From Streptomyces sp. NBC_00443 (GTDB lineage: Bacteria > Actinomycetota > Actinomycetes > Streptomycetales > Streptomycetaceae), in NCBI RefSeq assembly GCF_036014175.1, contig NZ_CP107917.1:4216001-4280000 (forward strand): 64,000 nt of DNA, given 5' to 3'. Position numbers and translations under genes: made by a program. Under the pieces are notes generated by a model that ran no database searches, was not told the origin of the DNA, and saw only the letters and a list, made by a program, of their open reading frames with translations. Shown in pieces: positions 9,513 to 17,691 of the stretch. Position 1 is the first letter of the stretch; every line of letters starts with the position of its first letter.

Positions 9513-10565
9513 TTACACGCAACTGGGCTCCGACCTGCGACGATGTGGCCTGCGCGGGCGGGCGAACAGCACCCCCAGGGGAAAAGAGGGTTGACGCCGA
9601 GGCCCGTACGGCTTGATGTGAAGCATCGCGAATACGGTGACGAGGGCACCCACTCCCACCCAGAACGCCCCGGACCGCGCCATCCATCCCATGTGCACGA
9701 GGACGCCGACGAGCACCCCGGCGAGGCCCGCGACCCCGAGCAGGACGGTCCCACCCTGCGGGGTCAGGCCGACCCGGCGCAAACGATGGGCGAAATGGTC
9801 GGGCCCGCCCCGCAGCAGCGGCCGTCCGGCCAGCCGGCGGGACAGCGCCACGAGGAGTACGTCGGCGGTGGCCAGCGAGGTGAGCGAGTAGAGCACGGCC
9901 ACGCTCGACACGGGATCGTGCCCGGCCCGGGTGATGACGGCGGACGCGGCCAGCACGAACCCGACGAACAGCGACCCGCACGCCCCGAGCCCGATCCGGG
10001 CGGGATGCCAGTTGTGCATGAGGAACCCGGTCAGGGCGGCGGCCAGAACGCTGAGCAGCACCGCGAGTTCGTCCATCACCTCGGCCGCCGCACAGATCCC
10101 GACACCGAACGCGGTGACCACCCCGACGGCACCGGCCAGCGCGTCCGCGTGGTCGAGCGCCTTGAACCCGATGGCCACGAGAACGATCCAGCCGACGGCC
10201 ACCAGCCCCAGCAGGATCCCGGTGTCCCCGTACGGCACCACGCAGGCCGCCGCCACCGCCGTACCGCCGATCAGGAACCGCGCCTTCACCCGCCGCACGT
10301 CGGCGACCAGCCCGAGCGCCGCGACGGCGCCCGCGGCGACCACCAGCCGCATGATCTCCGAGCCCAGCGGGGCGAACCGCGTCCACTCCCCGGCGGCGGC
10401 CACCAGGCAGGTCGTGAGCGCGACGGCGACACCGCCGAGCAGGGGCAGCGGCCGCTGGCGCCGGCGATCGACGATGCCGAAGCGCAGGGCGGGCAGCCGG
10501 AGCAGCGCCGCGAGGAGGGCGGCGAGCAGCAGGGCGGTGGTGGCGGCGGCGATCCCGTAAAGCAC
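9513..10565 (-). CDS. Degenerate MraY/WecA-family (GT4) membrane protein
   Basis: A 350-residue polytopic protein with about ten membrane segments, arranged like the polyprenyl-phosphate sugar-1-phosphate transferases. Landmark loops align: VDRRRQRPLPLLGGVAVAL after helix 1, LGLVADVRRVKAR for the usual DD loop, DHADALAGAVG for DGLDGLAG, MHNWHPARIGLGACGS for the NxxPAxxFMGDxGS loop, and HFAHRLRRVGLT near the end. Key acidic residues of the family are replaced (DD by AD, and the D of FMGD by A), so catalysis is doubtful. It starts with GTG at 10565 and its stop lies 14 bases before HAIR 2, so it may feed transcription into the dnaK operon. Confidence 0.72.
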   Translation of the reverse strand: MLYGIAAATTALLLAALLAALLRLPALRFGIVDRRRQRPLPLLGGVAVALTTCLVAAAGEWTRFAPLGSEIMRLVVAAGAVAALGLVADVRRVKARFLIGGTAVAAACVVPYGDTGILLGLVAVGWIVLVAIGFKALDHADALAGAVGVVTAFGVGICAAAEVMDELAVLLSVLAAALTGFLMHNWHPARIGLGACGSLFVGFVLAASAVITRAGHDPVSSVAVLYSLTSLATADVLLVALSRRLAGRPLLRGGPDHFAHRLRRVGLTPQGGTVLLGVAGLAGVLVGVLVHMGWMARSGAFWVGVGALVTVFAMLHIKPYGPRRQPSFPLGVLFARPRRPHRRRSEPSCV

Positions 10566-10682
10566 GGGGATAGGTTAGTGCCGTATATACCATTTCGGGA
10601 TGAATAACACGATCAGTTCTTAAGGCAACCCTCAGCGACTCACATCACTCCGCGCCTGGCTACAGTGCGACGGAGGATGCGG

Positions 10683-10719
10683 GTAGTCTCAGAGGACTAC
10701 ATAAGTTACCGCTTAGTAA
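10683..10719. promoter_or_regulatory. Two adjacent palindromes upstream of the FeS oxidoreductase
   Basis: A perfect dyad GTAGTC-6-GACTAC (10683-10700) is followed by a second dyad TTAC-6-GTAA (10706-10719), 50 bases before the ATG at 10769. Likely repressor or activator sites; the cognate regulator is unknown. Confidence 0.5.
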
Positions 10720-10768
10720 TGTCGAGGACACCCTCGAACCACCCCTCGCAGGCCCGAGGAGCCCCGAA

Positions 10769-13063
10769 ATGCAACTCGCCGCGATCATCGTGTCGCTGGT
10801 TCTGATCGTGGTCGGCGTGGCCCTGTTCGCGCGCGCGATCCTTCAGATCTACAACTTCATGCGGCTCGGCCAGAACGTGCCCGCGGGCACCCGCACGGAC
10901 GAGCCGGTGCAGCGCACCGTCACCGTCGCCAGGGAGTTCCTCGGCCACACCCGGATGAACCGCTGGGGCATCGTGGGTGTCGCGCACTGGTTCGTGGCGG
11001 TGGGCTTCTTCTCGCTGCTGCTGACGATCGTCAACGCCATCGGCCAGCTGTTCAAGGCTGACTGGATGCTGCCGATCATCGGCGACTGGGCACCGTACAA
11101 CGTCTTCGTCGAGTTCCTCGGCACCATGACGGTTCTCGGCATCCTCACGCTGATCGTGATCCGCCAGCTGAGCCGGCCGGGCAAGGCGGGCCGCAAGTCC
11201 CGCTTCGCCGGGTCCAACACCGGCCAGGCGTACTTCGTCGAGGGCGTCATCCTCATCGTCGGCGTCTGCATCTTCACGCTGCACGCGCTGGAGGGCGCCC
11301 AGCACCACGTGGACGGCTACGAGGCCTCGTTCTTCATCTCGTACCCGGTGGTGTCGTGGTTCGAGGGCATGGACATCTCCACGCTCCAGAACCTCACCTA
11401 CTTCTTCGCCGGCCTGAAGATCGCGACCTCGTTCATCTGGATGATCACGGTCGCCCTGAAGACCGACATGGGTGTGGCCTGGCACCGCTTCCTGGCGTTC
11501 CCGAACATCTGGTTCAAGCGCAACGCCGCCGGTGAGACCTCGCTGGGCGCGCTGCTGCCGATGACCTCCGGCGGCCAGCCGATCGACTTCACCGACCCAG
11601 GTGACGACGACGTCTTCGGTGTCTCCCAGGTCGAGCAGTTCTCCTGGAAGGGCCTGCTGGACTTCTCCACCTGCACCGAGTGCGGACGCTGCCAGTCGCA
11701 GTGCCCCGCCTGGAACACCGGCAAGCCGCTCTCCCCCAAGCTGCTGATCATGTCGCTGCGCGACCACGCGCACGCCAAGGCCCCCTACCTGCTGGCCGGT
11801 GGCGGCAAGTCGATGGAGGGCGAGGAGAAGGCGTCCGAGGAGCAGCTGGGGGACGTCCCCGCGGCCGCCCTCGCGGAGGCCGAGCGCCCCCTCATCGGCA
11901 CCGCCGAGGAGAACGGCGTCATCGACCCGGACGTCCTGTGGTCCTGCACCACCTGCGGCGCCTGCGTCGAGCAGTGCCCGGTGGACATCGAGCACATCGA
12001 CCACATCGTCGACATGCGCCGCTACCAGGTGATGATCGAGAGCGCGTTCCCGTCCGAGGCGGGCACGATGCTCAAGAACCTGGAGAAGAAGGGCAACCCC
12101 TGGGGTCTGGCGAAGAAGCAGCGCCTGGAGTGGCTCAAGGAAGTCGACTTCGAGGTGCCGGTCGTCGGCAAGGACATCGAGGACCTCACCGAGGTCGAGT
12201 ACCTGTACTGGGTCGGCTGCGCCGGCGCCCTGGAGGACCGCGCCAAGAAGACCACCAAGGCCTTCGCGGAGCTGCTGCACATGGCGGGCGTCAAGTTCGC
12301 GATCATGGGCGGCGACGAGAAGTGCACCGGTGACTCCGCCCGCCGCCTCGGCAACGAGCCCCTGTTCCAGGAGCTCGGCATGGAGAACGTCATGGCTCTG
12401 AACATGGCGTTCGGCGAGGAGATGGACGACGAGGGCAAGGTGACCGAGGAGTCCCGCAAGCCCAAGTCGGCCAAGAAGATCGTCGCCACCTGCCCGCACT
12501 GCCTCAACACGATCGGCAACGAGTACCCGCAGATCGGCGGCGACTACGAGGTCATCCACCACACCCAGCTGCTCCAGCACCTGGTGGACGAGGGCAAGCT
12601 GGTCCCGGTGACCCCGGTCGAGGGCATCATCACCTACCACGACCCCTGCTACCTGGGCCGCCACAACAAGATCTACACGCCTCCGCGCGAGATCATCGCC
12701 AGCGTCCCGGGCATCCGCAACGAGGAGATGCACCGCCACAAGGAGCGCGGCTTCTGCTGTGGCGCCGGTGGTGCGCGGATGTGGATGGAGGAGCGGATCG
12801 GCAAGCGCATCAACAACGAGCGCGTCGACGAGGCTCTCTCGGTGAACCCGGACATCGTCTCCACCGCCTGCCCGTTCTGCCTCGTCATGCTGACCGACTC
12901 GGTCAACGGCAAGAAGAACGACGGCAAGGCCAAGGAGTCCATCCAGGTCGTCGACGTCGCCCAGCTGCTGCTGGAGTCCGTCAAGACGCCGGTGGACCCC
13001 GAGGACACCGCGCAGACGGAGAACGAGCCGGAGACCGAGCCGCAGTCCGAGCCCGTGAAGTAG
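10769..13063 (+). CDS. Membrane-bound (Fe-S) oxidoreductase, EtfD/HdrBC-like
   Basis: A 764-residue protein combining a membrane b-type part with a ferredoxin and two cysteine-rich CCG modules. Residues 1-~235 contain about five membrane helices with histidines (HTRMNRWG, AHWF, HALEGAQHH). Two 4Fe-4S motifs follow at ~301 (CTECGRCQSQCP) and ~392 (CTTCGACVEQCP). The C-terminal half carries CCG-type cysteines (HDPCYLGRHN, FCCGAGG, ACPFCLVML). The layout matches actinobacterial proteins that pass electrons from ETF to the membrane quinone pool (Mycobacterium Rv0338c/EtfD), giving a probable role in fatty-acid beta-oxidation. The last ~30 residues are acidic. A GAGGAG site precedes the ATG. Confidence 0.88.
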   Translation: MQLAAIIVSLVLIVVGVALFARAILQIYNFMRLGQNVPAGTRTDEPVQRTVTVAREFLGHTRMNRWGIVGVAHWFVAVGFFSLLLTIVNAIGQLFKADWMLPIIGDWAPYNVFVEFLGTMTVLGILTLIVIRQLSRPGKAGRKSRFAGSNTGQAYFVEGVILIVGVCIFTLHALEGAQHHVDGYEASFFISYPVVSWFEGMDISTLQNLTYFFAGLKIATSFIWMITVALKTDMGVAWHRFLAFPNIWFKRNAAGETSLGALLPMTSGGQPIDFTDPGDDDVFGVSQVEQFSWKGLLDFSTCTECGRCQSQCPAWNTGKPLSPKLLIMSLRDHAHAKAPYLLAGGGKSMEGEEKASEEQLGDVPAAALAEAERPLIGTAEENGVIDPDVLWSCTTCGACVEQCPVDIEHIDHIVDMRRYQVMIESAFPSEAGTMLKNLEKKGNPWGLAKKQRLEWLKEVDFEVPVVGKDIEDLTEVEYLYWVGCAGALEDRAKKTTKAFAELLHMAGVKFAIMGGDEKCTGDSARRLGNEPLFQELGMENVMALNMAFGEEMDDEGKVTEESRKPKSAKKIVATCPHCLNTIGNEYPQIGGDYEVIHHTQLLQHLVDEGKLVPVTPVEGIITYHDPCYLGRHNKIYTPPREIIASVPGIRNEEMHRHKERGFCCGAGGARMWMEERIGKRINNERVDEALSVNPDIVSTACPFCLVMLTDSVNGKKNDGKAKESIQVVDVAQLLLESVKTPVDPEDTAQTENEPETEPQSEPVK

Positions 13064-13081
13064 CCGTCACGGCCGTTCGTC

Positions 13082-13119
13082 CGACGCCCCCTGGCCCCCA
13101 CACGGGACAGGGGGCGTCG
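13082..13119 (+). terminator. Terminator of the FeS oxidoreductase gene
   Basis: A 12-bp perfect stem with a 14-base loop starts 19 bases past the stop codon at 13063. Confidence 0.75.
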
Positions 13120-13165
13120 TCGTGGGGCAGGCTGGACGCAGAAACTGATCGGAAAGGATCATCGC

Positions 13166-13474
13166 GTGATCATCTTCGGCACCAAGGGCTACCTCTACCA
13201 GCTGGCCATACTGACGCTGGTGTGCGGCCACTGCGGCAACCCCTCCGCGCACACGCTGCGCAAGCGCGTCACGAAGTTCACGCTCTTCTTCGTGCCGCTG
13301 TTCCCCGTCTCGACCAAGTACGCGACGCAGTGCACCTTCTGCGGCGCGGAGCAGAAGGTGACCGGCGAGCAGGCGGAGCAGCTGCAGGCGCAGGCCGCCG
13401 CCGGCGGCGGACAGCACGGCGCCCACGGCGGTCAGCAGCCCTACGGACAGCCGCAGCAGCCGTACCAGTCCTGA
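13166..13474 (+). CDS. Small zinc-ribbon protein
   Basis: A 102-residue protein with GTG start and a GGAAAGGA ribosome site. CGHCGN at ~20 and CTFCG at ~55 form a zinc ribbon flanking a short hydrophobic strand (FTLFFVPLFPVSTKY). The last 30 residues are a glycine/glutamine/histidine/tyrosine-rich tail. This is the common actinobacterial zinc-ribbon-domain protein, function unknown. It is separated from the gene before it by a terminator and faces a convergent membrane-protein gene six bases after its stop. Confidence 0.82.
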   Translation: MIIFGTKGYLYQLAILTLVCGHCGNPSAHTLRKRVTKFTLFFVPLFPVSTKYATQCTFCGAEQKVTGEQAEQLQAQAAAGGGQHGAHGGQQPYGQPQQPYQS

Positions 13475-13479
13475 GCGGA

Positions 13480-14199
13480 CTACGGCTTCGGCTGCTTGGG
13501 CCCGTTCATCGCGTCGGCGGCGTGCCGGGGACCGGGCCGTGACGAGAACTGTCCGACAAGTTCGCGGAAGCAGACCAGTGCGGTGATCGGCGGAATTCCG
13601 ACGACCACCATCGCCAGCAGGGAATGCGCCGACTGGCCGATGCACAGCGCCACCGCTGTCCCGGAGGAGATCAGCATGACGGCCCAGGAACGCCGGGCCG
13701 TCCGACGCTGAACGGAAGCCCGCAGAATCGACAGCCCCGCCAGCAGCCACGGTCCATAGACCGTCAACGGCCACCAATGGGCCAGATTCGGCGACACCAC
13801 CAGCAGCGCGATGGAGCGCAGCTGATCGTACGAATACGAAATGGACCAGGTGAGCATCGTGACCGCACACAGGGTGATGAGTGTGACCAGGACCCCGACG
13901 GTGAAGATCTTTGGGTTTCCGGAAAGGATGTGATTGCTGGGCTGAGGCCGCTTTCGATGGACCGGCCGGGGTGGGGGCCTGTCACGGTGTGCTGGCGGCG
14001 GGGTGGGAGCGGGAGCGGGAACAGGAGCGGCGGAAAGGTCCAGGCCCTGCGTCGTGTTCAGCATCTGAGCCAGCTCTTCGTCCAGATCCCAGCCGCCCGG
14101 CGACGAGATCGTCGCATCGGGGACATGCCAGAGGTTCTGCATGTCGAGCTGCTGAGTGTAAAGAGGCTGTTCGTCTACCGCGTCATAGTCGGCCCTCAT
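13480..14199 (-). CDS. DUF2637-type membrane protein
   Basis: A 239-residue protein with a soluble, proline-rich N-terminal half (residues 1-95, with PAPAPTPPPAHRDRPPPRP) followed by about four membrane segments (IFTVGVLVTLITLCAVTMLTW, LTVYGPWLLAGLSIL, AVMLISSGTAVALCIGQ, LLAMVVVGIPPITALVCF). The arrangement and the DQLRSIAL segment resemble DUF2637/SpdB-like membrane proteins, some of which are plasmid spread proteins. No mobile-element genes surround it here. It starts two bases after the stop of the 61-residue gene upstream, so the two are an operon. Confidence 0.68.
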   Translation of the reverse strand: MRADYDAVDEQPLYTQQLDMQNLWHVPDATISSPGGWDLDEELAQMLNTTQGLDLSAAPVPAPAPTPPPAHRDRPPPRPVHRKRPQPSNHILSGNPKIFTVGVLVTLITLCAVTMLTWSISYSYDQLRSIALLVVSPNLAHWWPLTVYGPWLLAGLSILRASVQRRTARRSWAVMLISSGTAVALCIGQSAHSLLAMVVVGIPPITALVCFRELVGQFSSRPGPRHAADAMNGPKQPKP

Positions 14200-14201
14200 T
14201 G

Positions 14202-14387
14202 CTAGAACTTTTCCCCTTCCATCGTGGCCCGGAGATATTCGCTCTCCATCCGGCCGATGGTTCTCAGGAAGTCCTCAAGCAGATCCGAGCAGTGCGTGAT
14301 GCCTTCCGCAGTGGTCTGATCAGCTGCCTGAAGCGAGCGGAGCGTAAGAGCCTCAGCTGCATGTTTTTCATGCCAAGTCACGCCCAC
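14202..14387 (-). CDS. Small hypothetical protein (61 residues)
   Basis: A short frame with GTG start (14387, or the GTG two codons on) that ends two bases before the DUF2637-type gene. The product is amphipathic and helical (LTLRSLQAADQTTAEGITH, then LEDFLRTIGRMESEYLRATM) without membrane segments. The tight spacing is the main support. No family recognised. Confidence 0.5.
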   Translation of the reverse strand: MGVTWHEKHAAEALTLRSLQAADQTTAEGITHCSDLLEDFLRTIGRMESEYLRATMEGEKF

Positions 14388-14529
14388 CTAACGAGCACCG
14401 GACAGGGCAGGACATCTGGCATTCGGGGGAATATGCGTCAACGGTGATTATCTAAAATATCCAATGACTTTTATCGATGGACTTACGATTACCGGTTCCA
14501 TTGGCCGGATCTCCACTCGATCCGGGGCG

Positions 14530-15147
14530 TCAGTGCTGAGGGGCGCCTCCATAGGTCCCGTACTGCGGAAGTCCCGCCGCCTCGAAGACATGCACGGAGA
14601 GTCCGCCGGCTGTCGTTCGGTTGCTGACGAGCCGTAGGCCCGCGGCGGCTCCGCCGTCCGGGAACAGACGGCGGCCCTGACCGACCACGACCGGGGCGAT
14701 GGCCAGCCGCAGCGTGTCGATCAGCCCGGCGGCCAGCAGGGACTGGGCGAGCCGCGCGCTGCCGTGGATCTGCAGCTCCCGGCCCGGCCGTTGCTTCAGC
14801 TCGGCCACCTGGGCGCGCACGTCGCCGGACAGGATCGTGGTCGGCTTCCAGTCGGCCCTGGTCAGGGTGTGGGTGGCCACGTACTTCGGGAGACCGTTCA
14901 GCGGCCCGGCGTTCGGGTGGTCGGTCATCTTCGGCCAGTCCCTGGCGAAGTTCTCGTACGTACGCCGCCCGAACAGGAACCCGTCCGCCTCCCCGAGCCA
15001 GCTGCCGACCAGCCGCTCGAACTCCTCGTCCACATACGGCACGAACCAGCCACCCTGCGTGAACCCGTCACTGGTGTCCTCATCCGGGGACCCGGGCCCC
15101 TGGGAGACACCGTCCAGCGACAGGAACTCCTGCACCGTCACCTTCAT
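14530..15147 (-). CDS. Dihydrofolate reductase / RibD C-terminal family protein
   Basis: A 205-residue RibD_C-type reductase. It opens with MKVTVQEFLSLDGVSQGPGS, has the NADPH-region segment FLFGRRTYENFARDW and the later ELQIHGSARLAQSLLAAGL and LRLAIAPVVVGQGRRLF strands that define this family. Members are usually uncharacterised NAD(P)H-dependent reductases acting on pterin-like or other small substrates. The frame stays open far upstream, but the ATG at 15147 (or 15159) begins the conserved core. It belongs to a minus-strand group with an NmrA-like reductase and a nitroreductase. Confidence 0.88.
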   Translation of the reverse strand: MKVTVQEFLSLDGVSQGPGSPDEDTSDGFTQGGWFVPYVDEEFERLVGSWLGEADGFLFGRRTYENFARDWPKMTDHPNAGPLNGLPKYVATHTLTRADWKPTTILSGDVRAQVAELKQRPGRELQIHGSARLAQSLLAAGLIDTLRLAIAPVVVGQGRRLFPDGGAAAGLRLVSNRTTAGGLSVHVFEAAGLPQYGTYGGAPQH

Positions 15148-15257
15148 CGCACACACCATTTCCGCTCGGGGTCCCTGGATGTCCTGTCCGGGGGCACGTT
15201 GAACGTCTGTACCCCCTTTGACTCTGCCGGGGCGGGAACTCATCGCGGTGCGAGCGG

Positions 15258-15986
15258 TCAGGACAGCCAGTCGCTGTAGCGGGTGGGGGCGAGGTGGGCT
15301 TCCTTGTCGGTGAGGACGTCGCCCTTGACGACTGCGAACATACCGGCGGTGGGATCGGTGACGACCGTACGGCTGTCTCCCCTGTGGGACAGAGTCGTAC
15401 GGCCCAGTTCGTCCAGGGTGAAGACCTCGGGGCCGCCGATGTTGCGAATGCCGTTCAGCGGGGCGCCCACGGCAACGTCCGTCACTGCCCTCGCCACGTC
15501 CTTGGCGGCGATCGGCTGGATCGGCGTGGCGGGCAGCCGGACCGTGTCGCCGTCGGCCGTCCAGGACATGACGGCGTCCATGAACTCCATGAACTGCGTG
15601 GCCCGCACGATCGAGTACGGGATCGGCCCGGCCGCGAGGACGGTCTCCTGGAGGGCCTTGGCCCGGTAGTAGTCCAGCTCGGGCACCTGGTCCACGCCGA
15701 CGATCGAGAGGATGACGAAGTGGCCGGCGCCGCCCTTTCGGGCCGCGGCCAGAAGGTTGTCCATCGAGGTCTGGAAGAAGGCCGGGGAGGCCTCGTCGAA
15801 GGTCGGGGAGTTCGTCAGGTTGACGACCACCTCGGCCCCCGCCACCGCCTCGTCCAGTCCCTGGCCGGTGATGACGTCGACGCCGGTGGACTGCGAGTGC
15901 GGCACCGCCTCGTGCCCCGCGTCGTTCAGATTCCTGACGACCTGCGACCCGATCAGGCCGGTACCGCCGATGACCGCGAACTTCAT
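15258..15986 (-). CDS. NmrA-like NAD(P)-binding SDR
   Basis: A 242-residue atypical short-chain dehydrogenase. The N-terminus has the NAD(P) loop AVIGGTGLIGSQVV, residues ~50-70 give VDVITGQGLDEAV and VVVNLTNSP, and ~95-130 give HFVILSIVGVDQVPELDYYRAK, the YxxxK-like segment of NmrA/NAD(P)H-binding proteins. These are often redox sensors or quinone/azo-type reductases. The frame opens upstream at 16058, but the ATG at 15986 with GAAAGG nine bases before it fits the family. It lies 110 bases from the RibD-type gene on the same strand. Confidence 0.87.
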   Translation of the reverse strand: MKFAVIGGTGLIGSQVVRNLNDAGHEAVPHSQSTGVDVITGQGLDEAVAGAEVVVNLTNSPTFDEASPAFFQTSMDNLLAAARKGGAGHFVILSIVGVDQVPELDYYRAKALQETVLAAGPIPYSIVRATQFMEFMDAVMSWTADGDTVRLPATPIQPIAAKDVARAVTDVAVGAPLNGIRNIGGPEVFTLDELGRTTLSHRGDSRTVVTDPTAGMFAVVKGDVLTDKEAHLAPTRYSDWLS

Positions 15987-16085
15987 GAGATGCCTTTCGT
16001 CGCGAACGTCTCTGCAATGTGGCATATGCGGCATTATGTGGGCATGGCAAGAAAGCACCGCCCGACCGGGTGAGCACAGCCGCTG

Positions 16086-16754
16086 TCAGCAGCCGGGGAC
16101 GAACGTGACCGTCTCCTCGAGCGGCGCCCGGCCCGTGCGGGCATCCCGCGCGGTGACGTCCTCGAACCCGATCGACATGCCGCAGAAGAGGACGAGCTCA
16201 GCCGGCGGCGCCAGCACCTCCGCGACGGTCTTGCGGTACTTCGCCCACGCCATCTGCGCGCAGCTGTGCAGCCCCTCGGCGCGCAGCAGCAGCATCACGG
16301 TCTGCAGATACATGCCGACGTCGGACCACTGCGCCGACCCCATGTCACGGTCGAGGTAGCAGAACAACGCGGCGGGCGCGCCGAAGCAGTCCCAGTTCGC
16401 GGCAGCGGCCCGCTGGCGCGCCTCCAGGTCCTCGCGGGGGATGCCGAGTCCGCCGTAGCGCTGCTCGCCGAAGGCGAATCGGCGTTCGCGGTAAGGGGAC
16501 TTCAAGTCGGGCGGGTACTGCTCGTACTCCGGCTCGTCCCAGGGGTCGCCCGAAACCACGCGTTCGCCGGCGCGCTTCTTGAGCTCGGCCAGCGGTGCGT
16601 CGGTCAGCACATAGGCGTGCCACGGCTGGACGTTCGACGCCGACGGGGTCCAGGCCGCGGCGGTCAGCACGCGGGCCAGCACCTCCTTCGGGACCTGCCG
16701 GTCGGTGTACCCGCGCACGGCCCGTCGGCTCGTGACCGCCTCGTAGACGTCCAA
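16086..16754 (-). CDS. Nitroreductase family FMN protein
   Basis: A 222-residue nitroreductase when started at the TTG at 16754, which has GAGGAGG nine bases upstream. The frame extends to an ATG at 16814 but that adds only an arginine-rich run. The FMN-phosphate motif SRRAVRGYTDR opens the fold, SASNVQPWHAYVLTD follows, and LFCGMSIG lies near the C-terminus. Expected activity is NAD(P)H-dependent reduction of nitroaromatics or quinones as a homodimer. It is divergent from the azoreductase gene, with a perfect palindrome between them. Confidence 0.85.
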   Translation of the reverse strand: MDVYEAVTSRRAVRGYTDRQVPKEVLARVLTAAAWTPSASNVQPWHAYVLTDAPLAELKKRAGERVVSGDPWDEPEYEQYPPDLKSPYRERRFAFGEQRYGGLGIPREDLEARQRAAAANWDCFGAPAALFCYLDRDMGSAQWSDVGMYLQTVMLLLRAEGLHSCAQMAWAKYRKTVAEVLAPPAELVLFCGMSIGFEDVTARDARTGRAPLEETVTFVPGC

Positions 16755-16806
16755 GATCGCCTGCCTCCTCTTTGCTCGCTGCGTCCGTCTCCGTTGCAGT
16801 CGCGAC

Positions 16807-16822
16807 GGTATCATTCGATACC
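16807..16822. promoter_or_regulatory. Palindrome between nitroreductase and azoreductase genes
   Basis: GGTATC and GATACC flank four bases, a perfect dyad in the divergent intergenic region. A candidate operator for a redox regulator controlling both genes. Confidence 0.55.
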
Positions 16823-16908
16823 ATCTCGTGTTTAACTATGGTCGATCTCAAGCCATGCCCGTCAGCCCCTGGCATCCCCGCCTCGGGCACCCCCCTTGGA
16901 GAAAGCCC

Positions 16909-17559
16909 ATGGCCACGCTGCTGCACATCGACTCGTCCGTGCTCCCCGGCGAGGCGTCCTCGTCCCGGTCGGTCGCGGCCGCCTTCCGTACGGCCTGGGA
17001 GGAGCAGCACCCGGAGGGGGCGGTGGTCTACCGCGACCTCGCCGCCGACCCCGTCCCGCACATCACGGCCACCGCCTGGTCCGCCGGCTACACCGCCCCG
17101 TCAGAGCGCACCACGGAGCAGTCCGCCGCGTTCGCCGAGCGGGTGCGGCTCATCGAGGAACTGGAGGAGGCGGACGCCGTACTGATCGGCGCCCCGATGC
17201 ACAACTTCTCGATCCCGTCGACCCTCAAGGCCTGGCTGGACAACGTGCTCCTGCTCGGCCGCACCGCGGGCGAGAACCCCTCCGCCCAGGGCACCCCGGT
17301 CACCGTCATCGCCAGCCGCGGCGGCTCGTACGCGCCGGGCACCCCGCGCGAGGGCTTCGAGTTCGTGCAGAACTACCTGGAAGTTGTCCTGAAGCGCACG
17401 CTCGCCCTGGACCTCGACTTCATCGTCCCGGAACTCACCATGGCCCCCCGCAACCCGGCCATGTCCGAACTGGTCCCCCTCTACGAGGCCTCCCGCACGC
17501 GCGCCTTCGCGGACGCGGCCGCCAAGGCCAAGGAAGTCGCGGAGCGCGTGGCGGTGTGA
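16909..17559 (+). CDS. azoR: FMN-dependent NADH-azoreductase
   Basis: A 216-residue flavodoxin-fold quinone/azo reductase. It has the phosphate-binding start LLHIDSSVLPGEASSSRSV, the APMHNFSIPSTLKAWLDNVL segment and the ASRGGSYA loop typical of AzoR. It reduces azo bonds and quinones with NADH via FMN. The start at 16909 follows a GGAGA site; the longer frame from 16828 lacks support. It ends before a strong bidirectional hairpin facing the MarR gene. Confidence 0.92.
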   Translation: MATLLHIDSSVLPGEASSSRSVAAAFRTAWEEQHPEGAVVYRDLAADPVPHITATAWSAGYTAPSERTTEQSAAFAERVRLIEELEEADAVLIGAPMHNFSIPSTLKAWLDNVLLLGRTAGENPSAQGTPVTVIASRGGSYAPGTPREGFEFVQNYLEVVLKRTLALDLDFIVPELTMAPRNPAMSELVPLYEASRTRAFADAAAKAKEVAERVAV

Positions 17560-17568
17560 GCGTCGCGT

Positions 17569-17601
17569 GAGTGCCGAGGGAGTGCCGAGGGAGTGCCGAG
17601 G
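17569..17601. repeat. Three tandem 11-bp repeats
   Basis: GAGTGCCGAGG is repeated exactly three times without gaps, immediately after the azoR stop and before the terminator hairpin. Function unknown; possibly slippage-derived. Confidence 0.9.
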
Positions 17602-17604
17602 GGT

Positions 17605-17646
17605 GACCGGCGGACGGGCACGCTGCGGCGTGCCCGTGCGCCGGTC
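17605..17646. terminator. Strong bidirectional hairpin
   Basis: Outer 8-bp and inner 9-bp stems are separated by a 2x2 internal loop and closed by a 4-base loop, between the convergent azoR and MarR genes. Confidence 0.8.
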
Positions 17647-17691
17647 CGCCCGTGCGCTCTTGAGCCCCGCTGGGCGAGTGCGCCGGTGCGC

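Noticed and set aside
10706-12739. A 677-residue minus-strand frame opposite the FeS oxidoreductase
   Set aside because: Antisense shadow of a well-supported gene.
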